Shown here: positions 35,303 through 44,124 of the stretch, one piece after another | Position numbering within the stretch: the first letter of the stretch is position 1 | Layout: the number at the start of each line of letters is the position of its first letter | DNA from: JAAYDS01 sp012729155 | GTDB taxonomy: Bacteria > Chloroflexota > Anaerolineae > UBA1429 | Length of the DNA stretch: 64,000 nucleotides | Direction of reading: 5' to 3' | Assembly (NCBI GenBank): GCA_036774405.1 | Contig: DAIPBO010000014.1 | Span: 1-64,000, forward strand | Notes under the pieces: generated by a model | The model's input: the letters and a program-made list of their open reading frames with translations, nothing else | What the model was told of the DNA's origin: nothing | The model's database searches: none | Position numbers and translations under genes: made by a program

Positions 35303-35611
35303 GATCTCGCTGCCTGGAGGTATATCGGCCATTGCACCACGTCGTCTGGCACCGCCTGCCAACAGCCAACTCCTCTTTGAATCGTTCGGCGCGCTGATTG
35401 TTGAGCACTATGCGCCTGGCTTGGGCCACTATCGAGCAGCACACGCTCTACGAGCCTGGTCTCTGCCTGGCGACAGGGCGGCACCGAGAACGTAGGTGTT
35501 GTTGGCGCTGCACAAACAGTAATCGCGTGAGCCAGGCTGGGCTTCGGTCGCCATCCGTATCCATCTCAACTCTAGCGCCGCACCGGAGCGTGTCAAGCGC
35601 TACGCCTTATC

Positions 35612-37972
35612 CTAGAAGGCGGCCTGGGCGGTGCGCTCGATAATCTCATCCTGCAGCTCATGGCTTAGGTCGCAAAAGTAGTCACTGTAGCCAGCGACGC
35701 GCACCATCAGCCCGCGGTGCTCGTCGGGGTGCGCTTGCGCTGCCCGCAGGATGGCCGCATCTACCACGTTGAACTGCACGTGGTGCCCGCCCATGCCGAA
35801 ATAGCCGCGGATCAGTGCCGCCAGATTGGCGATGCCCTCATCGCTGGCCAGCACGTGCGGCTGGAATTTCATGTTGAGGAGCGTACCGCCGGTGCGGCGG
35901 TGGTCCATCTTGGCGGCCGAGCGTGCCACAGCCGTGGGGCCGCGCCGATCGGCGCCCTGCACCGGCGAGATGCCCTCTGAGAGAGGGCGCCCTGCAAGGC
36001 GTCCATCTGCTGAGGCGCCCATCACCGATCCAAAGTAGATGTGGCAGGTGGTGGGCAGCATGTCGATGTGGTAGACGCCTCCGCGCAGATTGGGGCGCCC
36101 CTCAACCTGCCTGTAAAAGCTCTCAAAGACGCGCTGCATGAGCGCATCGGCAGTGTCATCGTCGTTGCCATAGCGTGGAGTGCGGTTGGCGAGCTGCTGC
36201 CGCAGCGGTTCATACCCGGCAAAGTCACTCGCCAGTGCTGCGGTAAGCTCGCTGAGAGTGATCGTGGCTTGATCATAGACGTGCGTCTTGATGGCCGACA
36301 GGCTGTCAGTGATGCTGCCGATGCCCACGCCCTGGATATAGCTGGTGTTATAGCGCGCGCCACCGGCGTGATAGTCGAGCCCAGTGGCGATGCAGTCATC
36401 GGTGATGGCCGACAGGAAGGGGGCCGGCATCTCCTCAGCATAGAGCCGCTCGATCAGATCGTTACCCGCCAGCTTGATGCCGACCACATGGGCCAGTTGT
36501 GCCTCGTAGGCGGCATAGAGCTGGTCAAAGGTCTTGAAACTGGCGGGTTCGCCCGTGTGAGGGCCGAGCTGCCGGCCGGTGCGCGGATCGCGGCCATCAT
36601 GGAGCGCCAGTTCGAGCACCTTGGGCAGATTGAGATATCCGGTGAGGATGTAGGCCTCTTTGCCAAAGCAGCCTGTCTCGACGCACCCGCTGGTGCCGCC
36701 CTGGCGAGCATCCTCGAGCGTCTTGCCTGCCCGTACCTGCTCTTGCACTACCATGTCGGCATTGAACACCGAGGGGTAGCCATATCCATGGCGAATGACG
36801 CGGCAAGCGGCCTGGAGAAACGCGTCAGGATTCACCTGGCTGAGTTGGATATTGCTGCCCGGCTGCAGTAGATGTAGCTCGGGGATGATCTCGAGCAGCA
36901 GGTACGACACCTCGTTGACCGCGTCGAGGCCCTGCACATCCATGCCGCCGATGTTGATGTTAGCAAAGTCGTTATAGGTGCCGCTCTCGGCCGCCGTGAC
37001 GCCCACTTTGGGCGGCGCTGGCTGATTGTTGAACTTGATCCAAAAGCAGCTCAGCAACTCTTTGGCGCGTTCGCGAGTAAGGGCGCCGCAGGAGATATCG
37101 GCCTGGTAAAAGGGCCCCAAGTGCTGATCGAGATGGCCAGGGTTGAACGCATCCCAGCCGTTCAGCTCGGTGATCACGCCCAGATGTACGAACCAGTACA
37201 TCTGCAGCGCCTCCCAAAAAGTGCGTGGCGCATGCGCCGGCACCCATCGACATACCTGGGCGATCTGTCGCAGCTCGACGCGTCGGCGTGCGTCGCTCTC
37301 CACGGCAGCCAGGCGCTCGGCCAGGTCGGCGTGCCGTTCGGCATAGCGAATGACGGCATCGCAGGCGATGTCCATGGCGCACAACTGCTCGCGTTTCTCA
37401 GCCACCCTGGGCTCCGTCTGGTCGAGCCCGGCCAGCGACACGGCGATGTCGGCCTTGAGGTCGAGCAGGCCGCGGCGATAGATCTTGTCGTCAAGGGTGG
37501 TATGCCCCGGTGCGCGCTGCTCCATGAACTCGGTGAACATGCCCGCCTCATAGCAGGCCAGCCACTCGGGCGGCATTTGCGCAAAGATGCGCTCGCGCAT
37601 TGAACGCCCCTGCCAGAAGGGGATGATCTCTTGCTCATACAGGGCGATATCGGGGGCGCTCACAGCATAGGCGGTTTTGGGGCGTGAAGCGAGGATGCGC
37701 AGATCATCGACGCTGTGGCAGGTGAGCTCAGGATAGGTCGGTGTGGCCTTGGGCTCTGGGCCGCGTTCGCCCACGATCAACTCATTGGCGCCGATGTGGA
37801 CAGTCTTATACTCACACAGTTGCTTGAGCGCCAGGGCACGCAGCACCGGCGTGGAATGCTTGCCCATCTGTTCGCGGTAAAAGGCGGTGAGTAACCGCGC
37901 CCGCTCTGTCGAGATGGTGGGGATGGCCTCATAGCTTTGTTGTCGCAATCGGTTCACGCGATCGGTTGGCAC
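35612..37972 (-). CDS. Glycyl radical enzyme (PFL/glycerol-dehydratase-like)
   Basis: 786 residues, the family's usual length. The catalytic Cys lies in GTSGCVETGCFGKEAYI (about residue 436), and the radical Gly near the C-terminus in RVAGYSDYFCDLSHELQDE. The single-Cys CVE type is like glycerol dehydratase, choline lyase and decarboxylases rather than pyruvate formate-lyase (Cys-Cys). These enzymes work only without oxygen after activation by a dedicated radical-SAM protein; no such activase is next to it. GTG start, one base after the DUF72 stop, so both genes are co-transcribed. Substrate unknown; implies an anaerobic lifestyle phase. Confidence 0.92.
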   Translation of the reverse strand: MPTDRVNRLRQQSYEAIPTISTERARLLTAFYREQMGKHSTPVLRALALKQLCEYKTVHIGANELIVGERGPEPKATPTYPELTCHSVDDLRILASRPKTAYAVSAPDIALYEQEIIPFWQGRSMRERIFAQMPPEWLACYEAGMFTEFMEQRAPGHTTLDDKIYRRGLLDLKADIAVSLAGLDQTEPRVAEKREQLCAMDIACDAVIRYAERHADLAERLAAVESDARRRVELRQIAQVCRWVPAHAPRTFWEALQMYWFVHLGVITELNGWDAFNPGHLDQHLGPFYQADISCGALTRERAKELLSCFWIKFNNQPAPPKVGVTAAESGTYNDFANINIGGMDVQGLDAVNEVSYLLLEIIPELHLLQPGSNIQLSQVNPDAFLQAACRVIRHGYGYPSVFNADMVVQEQVRAGKTLEDARQGGTSGCVETGCFGKEAYILTGYLNLPKVLELALHDGRDPRTGRQLGPHTGEPASFKTFDQLYAAYEAQLAHVVGIKLAGNDLIERLYAEEMPAPFLSAITDDCIATGLDYHAGGARYNTSYIQGVGIGSITDSLSAIKTHVYDQATITLSELTAALASDFAGYEPLRQQLANRTPRYGNDDDTADALMQRVFESFYRQVEGRPNLRGGVYHIDMLPTTCHIYFGSVMGASADGRLAGRPLSEGISPVQGADRRGPTAVARSAAKMDHRRTGGTLLNMKFQPHVLASDEGIANLAALIRGYFGMGGHHVQFNVVDAAILRAAQAHPDEHRGLMVRVAGYSDYFCDLSHELQDEIIERTAQAAF

Positions 37973-37973
37973 G

Positions 37974-38756
37974 TTATAACCCCGCTTGCAGTCCGAGTTT
38001 CAGTTTGAGCTGGCGGGCCGTATCGATAGCCTGCCCTTCCCAGTGGTTATTGGCGAATACGAACACAACCTCGGCCTGTTCGGCCAGTTGCTGGATGCGC
38101 GGCACCCAGGGCTCGAGCTCTGACTCGCTGTAGGCATAGTCATAGCGTTGCCAGGCCTCATCGTGGCGCCACCACTTGGCGGCGTTGCGCCCGTGGAAGC
38201 GTACATAGCCTACCGGCGAGGTCAGCACCGCGAATGGCGGCATCAGCCCCGCTAACCTTGGCTGATCGACACAGCAGATGCCCAGGCCTAGCTCGCGCAA
38301 CAGGCTGAAAACACTGCGTCGCGCCCAGCCCTCTTGCCGGAATTCTACCACCGTGGGCACAGCAGCCAACTGCTCGGCCAGCGCCCGCAGATAGCCTTGA
38401 TTGGCCGGGGTGTTGCCGAACGAATGTGGAAACTGGGCCAGTACGCAGCCCAGCCGTCCCTGCTCGCACCAGGGCTGCAGCGCGTCGACCAGGCCTCGAC
38501 AGTTGGCCGCCAGGTCCTCACGCTGATGCGTGATGGCGCTGGGCGCTTTGACCGTGAAGAGCAATCTCTCGGGCGCACGCCGGCTGATGGCCATGAGACT
38601 GGCGGCAGTGGGGGGCCGATAGTAGGACGAGTTGATTTCGACGGCGCTGAACTCGGCCCCATAAAAGGCCAGCCGCTGCGACGCGGGCAACTCTGGTGGG
38701 TAGTATTTTCCCACCCAATCGCGGTAGCCAAAGCCACTGGTGCCTACGTGGATCAT
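37974..38756 (-). CDS. DUF72 family protein (YecE-like)
   Basis: 260 residues. The family's N-terminal stretch MIHVGTSGFGYRDWVGKYYP, AVEINSSYYRPPTA, LGCVLAQFPHSF, VVEFRQEGWAR and YVRFHGRNAAKWW are all present, with VVFVFANNHWEGQAIDTARQ near the end. The fold is a TIM-barrel related to xylose-isomerase-type enzymes; biochemical role is unknown. Its ATG overlaps the ftsK stop (ATGA, 38753-38756) and it is followed one base later by the glycyl radical enzyme gene. Confidence 0.93.
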   Translation of the reverse strand: MIHVGTSGFGYRDWVGKYYPPELPASQRLAFYGAEFSAVEINSSYYRPPTAASLMAISRRAPERLLFTVKAPSAITHQREDLAANCRGLVDALQPWCEQGRLGCVLAQFPHSFGNTPANQGYLRALAEQLAAVPTVVEFRQEGWARRSVFSLLRELGLGICCVDQPRLAGLMPPFAVLTSPVGYVRFHGRNAAKWWRHDEAWQRYDYAYSESELEPWVPRIQQLAEQAEVVFVFANNHWEGQAIDTARQLKLKLGLQAGL

Positions 38757-41026
38757 CGCGGTGCTGTGGTCGATGCTCCCCCATCGTCGGCGGGCGCAAT
38801 CACGGCTCGCGAGCGACCACCGGTGCCCACGGGGCCTACCACGCCCAACTCCTCAAGCTGATCCATCAGGCGGGCTGCGCGAGGGTAGCCCACCCGTAGT
38901 TGCCGCTGCAGGAAAGACGCCGAGGCCTGCTGCTTGTCGCGGACGATGGCCACCGCCTGAGCTAGCAGACCATCATCGTCTTCCTGACCTTCATCATGGA
39001 GCGACATGCCCTCCCACGGCGGCGCGTCGCTCTTGACGTCTTCGTCGTCCTCGGCCAGTGCTAGGCCCTGGTTAGCCCATACGGGCCGCTGTGGCGCCGC
39101 CAACACCCAGTGGCGCACCAGCGCCTGCACTTCGTGGTCGGAAACAAAGCACCCCTGGATGCGAAGTAGCTTGGCAGAATCGGGCGGCATGAACAGCATG
39201 TCGCCGCCGCCCAACAGCTTTTCGGCGCCGGGCGTATCGAGCACTACGCGCGAGTCGGTCTGCGAGGTTACTGCAAAGCTGATGCGCGCTGGAAAGTTGG
39301 CCTTGATGAGCCCTGTGACCACATCCACCGAGGGGCGTTGGGTGGCCACCACCAGATGGATGCCGGTGGCGCGCGCCATCTGCGCCAGGCGACAGATGAT
39401 CCGCTCCACCTCGTCGGCGGCAACCAGCATCAGGTCGGCCAGCTCGTCGATCAGCACCACGATATTTGGGCTGGGCGGCTCGCCGCGTGCTTTGAGTTTG
39501 CGGTTGTAGGTGCGCAGGTCGCGAGCGCCCGCTTGTGCAAAGGCCTTGTAGCGCCGGTCCATCTCGGTCAGCACCCATCGCAGCGCAAGAATCACCTTTT
39601 CGATATCGGTCAGTGCCGGCGAGAGCAGGTGCGGTAGCCCGTTGAACCGCGTTAACTCCACGCGTTTGGGGTCGATCAGCAAGAGCTGCAGCTCTTCGGG
39701 CGTGTTCTGTAAGAGTAGCGAGGCAATGATTGCGTTGAGGCAGACGCTCTTGCCCGTGCCGGTAGCGCCGGCGATGAGCAAATGGGGCATGCGGGCCAGG
39801 TCAGCTATCACCGGCTCACCCGAGACGCCACGACCTAACGCCATGCGCAGGTTCGACCGGATGCGCTCGAACTCGGGCGTGGCCACGACGCCCCTCAGGC
39901 CCACGAGTGCGCGTTCGGGATTGGGCACCTCAATGCCCACCAGGCCGCGACCGGGGATGGGGGCCTCGATGCGAATTGGCGCAGCCGCCAGGGCCAGCGC
40001 CAGATCGTTGTGCAGCGCGAGGATCTTGTTGACGCGCACCTTGTGGCGCTGGGTGTTACCCATGGCATCTTGTCGCTCGATATAGCCTGGCTCGATGCCG
40101 AACTGGGTTACTACAGGGCCGCGATTCCACTCGACCACTGTGGCTGGCACGCTAAAAGCTGCCAGTGTCTTTTCGATCACTTCGGCCTGATAGCGCGTCT
40201 GCGCGTCGTCGCCCTCTATGATCTGGTCCTCTGCCAGCAGCGAGAGCGGTGGCAAGCCGGGCGAGGGCTTGGGGGGGGCGGATTCCTGGGCGCGTCGCGG
40301 TGGGCGCGTCGACGCTGATGCGGTTGTCCGAGCGCTTTGTGTGGCTCTGACGCCACGCGCGTCTGCAGGGGGCGATGCCGCCTCACCCAAGGCTCGAGAT
40401 ATCGCCGGGCGCGAGGTCTGGGTGGCATAGTAGCGCCGTCGGTTGATGCGGTCTCGTATGCTGGTGCCCAGCCGCGCCCAAGCCCAGTGCAGGCGCCAGA
40501 GAATCAGTGGCCAGGGCAGTGGCACCACCAGATGCACGCCCCAAAGCATCAGCGGTAGCAGCAAGAGAACTGCCACAGCCTTGCCGAGTAGTGGCACCAG
40601 CAACTGGTAAAGCGACCAGCCCACATATCCACCACCGCCACCATCCTGGGCCAGACCGTACGGCTCGGCCCCCGAGAGCACGTGCACCAGACCCAGCAGG
40701 GCCAAAAGGGTCAGCTCTCCGCCTAGCACCACTCGCCAGGGCACGCGCCAGTTCTGCGCAAGCGCACCACGCAGGTAGAGCATGACGCCTGCAGCCATCA
40801 TGAGCAGAACAAGAGGATAGGCACCGATGCCCACGGCGCGCCGCGCTGCCAGCCAGATGCGGTGCCCCAACACGCCCTTGCCACCAGAGAACAGCGCAAG
40901 ACAGGCGATCAAGCCGATCGCCATCAGTACGAGCCCCCACGTCTCCTGGCGCTCAAGCCAGGAGGGGATCGTCAAGCGCGGGGTGGGTTTGGGCTTGGTC
41001 TTTGTCTTGGTAGGCATGGCATCCAT
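38753..41026 (-). CDS. ftsK: DNA translocase FtsK/SpoIIIE
   Basis: 757 residues. Four N-terminal membrane helices (to about 175) anchor it at the septum; a Pro/Ala-rich linker (about 190-240) is much shorter than in E. coli FtsK. The motor domain has FGIEPGYIE, LLIAGATGTGKSVCLNAIIA (Walker A), LQLLLIDPKRVELT and NIVVLIDELADLML (Walker B), then RISFAVTSQTDSRVVLD. The C-terminal winged-helix gamma domain (ASASFLQRQLRVGYPRAARL) would read KOPS-like sites. It pumps chromosomal DNA through the division septum. Start ATG 41026 or 41017. Confidence 0.96.
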   Translation of the reverse strand: MDAMPTKTKTKPKPTPRLTIPSWLERQETWGLVLMAIGLIACLALFSGGKGVLGHRIWLAARRAVGIGAYPLVLLMMAAGVMLYLRGALAQNWRVPWRVVLGGELTLLALLGLVHVLSGAEPYGLAQDGGGGGYVGWSLYQLLVPLLGKAVAVLLLLPLMLWGVHLVVPLPWPLILWRLHWAWARLGTSIRDRINRRRYYATQTSRPAISRALGEAASPPADARGVRATQSARTTASASTRPPRRAQESAPPKPSPGLPPLSLLAEDQIIEGDDAQTRYQAEVIEKTLAAFSVPATVVEWNRGPVVTQFGIEPGYIERQDAMGNTQRHKVRVNKILALHNDLALALAAAPIRIEAPIPGRGLVGIEVPNPERALVGLRGVVATPEFERIRSNLRMALGRGVSGEPVIADLARMPHLLIAGATGTGKSVCLNAIIASLLLQNTPEELQLLLIDPKRVELTRFNGLPHLLSPALTDIEKVILALRWVLTEMDRRYKAFAQAGARDLRTYNRKLKARGEPPSPNIVVLIDELADLMLVAADEVERIICRLAQMARATGIHLVVATQRPSVDVVTGLIKANFPARISFAVTSQTDSRVVLDTPGAEKLLGGGDMLFMPPDSAKLLRIQGCFVSDHEVQALVRHWVLAAPQRPVWANQGLALAEDDEDVKSDAPPWEGMSLHDEGQEDDDGLLAQAVAIVRDKQQASASFLQRQLRVGYPRAARLMDQLEELGVVGPVGTGGRSRAVIAPADDGGASTTAPR

Positions 41027-41118
41027 TCGGCGCTGCGAGACGACAGGTTAAGCGCGCCCGCACAATATCTTGGCACGGGCGCTTCTTATCGTCAAGTGTG
41101 GCCCGGACTGACTCTCTG

Positions 41119-42144
41119 CTAGTAGAGCAGGGCCATGGGGCCGTTGTCCTGGTCCTGTTCTGGCGCGACGTCATCGTCGCGATCGTGCCCGTCGACACGT
41201 TTCATACTCAGGCTCAGCCGGTGACGCGCGCTGTCGATTTTGAGCACCGACACCAGCACCTGGTCTCCCGGGCTGGCCACATCGCCGGGGTGGCTGATGC
41301 GCTCATCAGCGATCTCTGAGATGTGCACCAGACCCTCGAGGCCCTCTTCGATCTGTGCAAAGAGGCCAAAGTCTACCACGTTGGTGATGGTGGCCTCGAC
41401 GATGTCGCCCACCTTGTAGCGCTGCTCAACCACAGCCCACGGGTTGCGCTGCAGACGCTTGAGGCTCAGGCCCACGTGCCGGCTGTCACGGTCGACCGAG
41501 AGGACATAGACCTGCACCTCTTGACCGATGTGCAACAGGTCGGCGGGATTGGTGACGCGCCCCCAGGAGAGCTCTGAGATGTGGATGAGCCCATCGAGCC
41601 CGCCCAGGTCGACAAAGGCGCCAAAATCACACACGTTGCTGACGTGTCCGCTGCAGATATCGCCCTCGCTGAGCGTGCTGAGCAGACGCAGGCCATCTTG
41701 CGGCCCCCAGCGGGTGGCGCGCTCCGAAAAGACCAGCCGGTTGCGCGCGCTATCCAGCTCGATGATCTTGACATCGAGCTCTTCGCCCACCCAGCGGATG
41801 AGCATCTCCTCGCGCTCTTGCTCGTCGGCCATCACGGGCACCTGGCGCAGTTGCGACGCGGGCACAAAGCCCTGCACCTCACCCCAATGCACCAGCAGGC
41901 CCCCGCGGTTCCAGCCGGTGACAATGACCTGCAGCGTGTCGCCAGTGGCAAAGTGTTGTTCTAGCTTGCCCCAGGCACTCGCCAGCTCTGGTGACAGTGG
42001 ATAGCTGCGCGCAGCCTCGCCACCATCGGTTACCGAGGCTGCCCAGGGCAGCCCCTGCTCTTTGGGGCGGCCCTCGATCGAACGCAACCTTCGCCGAGCC
42101 CGCTCCATGAACTCACTCATGCTGTTCAAACTGTACACGGCCAT
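41119..42144 (-). CDS. S1-domain RNA-binding protein (ribosomal protein S1-like)
   Basis: 341 residues with four consecutive S1 repeats: residues about 75-140 (GDTLQVIVTGWNRGGLLVHW), 145-200, 160-230 (GDICSGHVSNVCDFGAFVDL with GLIHISELSW) and 245-320 (GDIVEATITNVVDFGLFAQI with GLVHISEIAD). Four repeats resemble the shorter S1/RpsA forms of Gram-positive-like bacteria rather than the six-repeat E. coli S1. It should bind mRNA on the 30S subunit or act as a general RNA chaperone. An acidic C-tail ends the protein. Own promoter at 42248-42276. Confidence 0.9.
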   Translation of the reverse strand: MAVYSLNSMSEFMERARRRLRSIEGRPKEQGLPWAASVTDGGEAARSYPLSPELASAWGKLEQHFATGDTLQVIVTGWNRGGLLVHWGEVQGFVPASQLRQVPVMADEQEREEMLIRWVGEELDVKIIELDSARNRLVFSERATRWGPQDGLRLLSTLSEGDICSGHVSNVCDFGAFVDLGGLDGLIHISELSWGRVTNPADLLHIGQEVQVYVLSVDRDSRHVGLSLKRLQRNPWAVVEQRYKVGDIVEATITNVVDFGLFAQIEEGLEGLVHISEIADERISHPGDVASPGDQVLVSVLKIDSARHRLSLSMKRVDGHDRDDDVAPEQDQDNGPMALLY

Positions 42145-42247
42145 GTGTCTCTGATCCCTTGTCGATGGATGCGAATCTCCAGATGACGCCCGGCGAAGGG
42201 CCTCGCTTGAGCCGCCCTGCCTTTTGGCGTCACCAGCAGTGTGAGGT

Positions 42248-42276
42248 ACTGTAATGAGGCATCAAGTCAACGTCAA
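42248..42276 (-). promoter_or_regulatory. sigma70-type promoter of the S1-protein gene
   Basis: Minus strand: TTGACG (42276-42271), 17-nt spacer, TACAGT (42253-42248). Confidence 0.6.
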
Positions 42277-42310
42277 GCGCGCCAGGCCAAGATCGGGGTA
42301 CCAAACTGCC

Positions 42311-42490
42311 ATGCGTCGCCGCTATGAGCACGATCGCTCTCATGCCGGGTTCGACCTGGTCGAATGGGTCGTCGTCACGTTGATACTCACGGTCGCCTTT
42401 TTTGTCGTTTTTCAGGTGGTGGGCGAAGACTTGCGCTCTACAGCGCTGGGCTGGTGGGACACGATTAGCATCTGGCTGAGCAGAGGCTGA
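42311..42490 (+). CDS. Flp/type IVb pilin-like small membrane protein
   Basis: 59 residues. A short charged leader ends in HAG, then FDLVEWVVVTLILTVAFF: Gly at -1, hydrophobic residue at +1 and Glu at +5 ahead of one long hydrophobic helix, the hallmark of a prepilin-peptidase substrate. The C-terminal part GEDLRSTALGWWDTISIW is short as in Flp pilins. An in-frame ATG at 42254 would add 19 residues; 42311 gives a normal leader length. No tad/pil machinery is in the window, so it may be an orphan minor pilin or a pilin-like membrane peptide. Confidence 0.6.
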   Translation: MRRRYEHDRSHAGFDLVEWVVVTLILTVAFFVVFQVVGEDLRSTALGWWDTISIWLSRG

Positions 42491-42493
42491 CCT

Positions 42494-42521
42494 TTGACGA
42501 CGCAAGGTGTTGGTATATACT
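42494..42521 (+). promoter_or_regulatory. sigma70-type promoter of the tRNA pair
   Basis: TTGACG (42494-42499), 16-nt spacer, TATACT (42516-42521), ten bases before the tRNA-Pro 5' end. Confidence 0.7.
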
Positions 42522-42530
42522 GAGTGTTGC

Positions 42531-42603
42531 CGGGGTGTGGCGCAGTTGGCAGCGCGCAGCGTTTGGGACGCTGAAGTCGGAGGTTCAAGTCCTCTCACCC
42601 CGA
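42531..42603 (+). tRNA. tRNA-Pro (anticodon TGG)
   Basis: Seven-bp acceptor stem CGGGGTG / CACCCCG, anticodon stem CAGCG / CGCTG around loop TTTGGGA, T-loop TTCAAGT between GGAGG and CCTCT, discriminator A. CCA is not encoded. The C1-G72 pair is typical of bacterial tRNA-Pro. Reads CCA and other CCN codons. Confidence 0.95.
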
Positions 42604-42608
42604 CTCTC

Positions 42609-42681
42609 GCGGGCGTAGCTCAGCTGGCAGAGCTCCTGCCTTCCAAGCAGGTTGTCGCGCGTTCAAATCGCGTCGCCCGCT
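42609..42681 (+). tRNA. tRNA-Gly (anticodon TCC)
   Basis: Acceptor stem GCGGGCG / CGCCCGC, anticodon stem CCTGC / GCAGG around loop CTTCCAA, T-loop TTCAAAT between CGCGC and the matching arm, discriminator T. CCA is not encoded. Five bases after tRNA-Pro, hence co-transcribed. Confidence 0.95.
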
Positions 42682-42789
42682 CTCGACAAGAGGTGGCCAA
42701 CTGGCGGTCGCTGTCACAGTCAGATTGTGATCAATCGCCAGGCAGCCATACGCGTCTACCCGATGTGTGCTGCCAGCCGTAGCACCGCC

Positions 42790-42824
42790 AACCCGCGCTC
42801 GAGTGTCCTCACTCTGCGCGGGTT
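42790..42824 (+). terminator. Intrinsic terminator after the tRNA pair
   Basis: Nine-bp arms AACCCGCGC (42790-42798) and GCGCGGGTT (42816-42824), with an inner GAGTG/CACTC pairing, followed by TCTGCT. It ends the tRNA transcript; 42682-42789 between them shows nothing else I can name. Confidence 0.7.
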
Positions 42825-42940
42825 TCTGCTATAGTCGGCATGTCTGCCTGAGAGGCCACGTGCGCCAGCCGGCGCGTCTCGGTCTGTAGAGGCAGGCCAG
42901 TCTCTTGCACATGTTTGTGGCGGGCCAGCGCGGGCCTGGA

Positions 42941-42969
42941 TTGACCAGCCCGGGCGATCAGACTAGGAT
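42941..42969 (+). promoter_or_regulatory. Possible promoter of the YdjC-like gene
   Basis: TTGACC (42941-42946), 17-nt spacer, TAGGAT (42964-42969), 66 nt before ATG 43035. The rest of 42825-43034 holds no recognisable gene. Confidence 0.45.
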
Positions 42970-43034
42970 GCCACCCAAGTCTTGCCCGCTGAGGCATTGC
43001 CACGCGTGGGCCCACACGTACAGGAGGCGCAGCC

Positions 43035-43946
43035 ATGAAGCTGCTCGTTCGGGCCGATGATGTCGGCTACACCGATGTCTGCAACATCGGTGCATTTGAG
43101 ACGATAGAGAACGGTGTGGTGACCAGTGCCGATGTGATGATGGACACGCCGGGCGCCGAGGATGCCTTGCGGCGGCTCAAAGCCTTTCCCTGGATCTCTC
43201 TGGGATGGCACACCCACATGTGGGGCTCACCCGTGCTCGATCCGCAAGATGTCCCCTCGCTGGTTATGAAAGATGCGGGGCGCGCTCGTTTTCGCAAAGA
43301 CCTGCGCAGCGCTCAAGACGTGATTTTCGAAGAGGCGCTCGCCGAGTGCCATGCGCAGATCGAGCGGTGCGTCAAGATTCTAGGCCGGGCGCCCGACGTG
43401 ACCGGCGGCGTTCGTGTGACCGAGGCCGCCTTTGGAAGGGCCCTCAAACAGGTATGCGATGAATACGGCATCGCCTACAATACCACAATCTACCCGGGCC
43501 CCAGCGATGGAACGCCCTGGACGGCCCCGGTCGACCCTAGATGGGCCAGCCGCAAGATATATCACTTGGGCCCTCGACACCCGCTGAATGCGACCCAAGC
43601 GCTCCTCAGCGATTCTCTCGCCGCGCAAGAGGACTATGACCCTGCCTCGTTCTTCCTCGACGATCCCAGCCACATGCTCGACTTGGACGACGACAAAGTC
43701 ATGATGACAGCGCTGCACCCGGGCTATGTGGACTATTACGTCTATCGTCTCGGCGACTATGGCCCACAGGCACGCAACTTTATCCTGGCCCGCCCGTTGG
43801 ATGTCGAGGCGCTCTGCTCAGACCGGCTCAAAGACTGGATCCGTCGCAATCGCGTTGAGCTGATCAACTATCGCGATGCCCTGTACGGCACGCGGGAGTA
43901 TCAGAATCACCTGCGGGCGACCGGCAGTGATCTCTGTATGATCTGA
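43035..43946 (+). CDS. YdjC/ChbG-like carbohydrate deacetylase
   Basis: 303 residues. The family start LVRADDVGYTDVCNIGAFET has the paired Asp (residues 8-9) that binds metal, and LGWHTHMWGSP supplies the His residues of the site; NGVVTSADVMMDTPGAEDAL is also typical. ChbG-type enzymes remove acetyl groups from N-acetylated oligosaccharides such as chitobiose. ATG 43035 follows AGGAGGCGCAGCC. Single gene; the substrate is unknown and the C-terminal half diverges from the well-studied members. Confidence 0.85.
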   Translation: MKLLVRADDVGYTDVCNIGAFETIENGVVTSADVMMDTPGAEDALRRLKAFPWISLGWHTHMWGSPVLDPQDVPSLVMKDAGRARFRKDLRSAQDVIFEEALAECHAQIERCVKILGRAPDVTGGVRVTEAAFGRALKQVCDEYGIAYNTTIYPGPSDGTPWTAPVDPRWASRKIYHLGPRHPLNATQALLSDSLAAQEDYDPASFFLDDPSHMLDLDDDKVMMTALHPGYVDYYVYRLGDYGPQARNFILARPLDVEALCSDRLKDWIRRNRVELINYRDALYGTREYQNHLRATGSDLCMI

Positions 43947-44124
43947 ATGCTGTAACGTGCTGGACGGTTGTCGCGCCCCAGGCTGCGCTGACGGTTCTGT
44001 AGGCCGAGTTGGTCCTCAAGTGCCACACTGGCTGACTTGAGCCACAAGCTGCTGGGGCGCGCCATCCATGGGCGCCTCGCTGGCAAAGCCCATATCCCCA
44101 GGATGGGAGAGGTCAAACAGAGTG

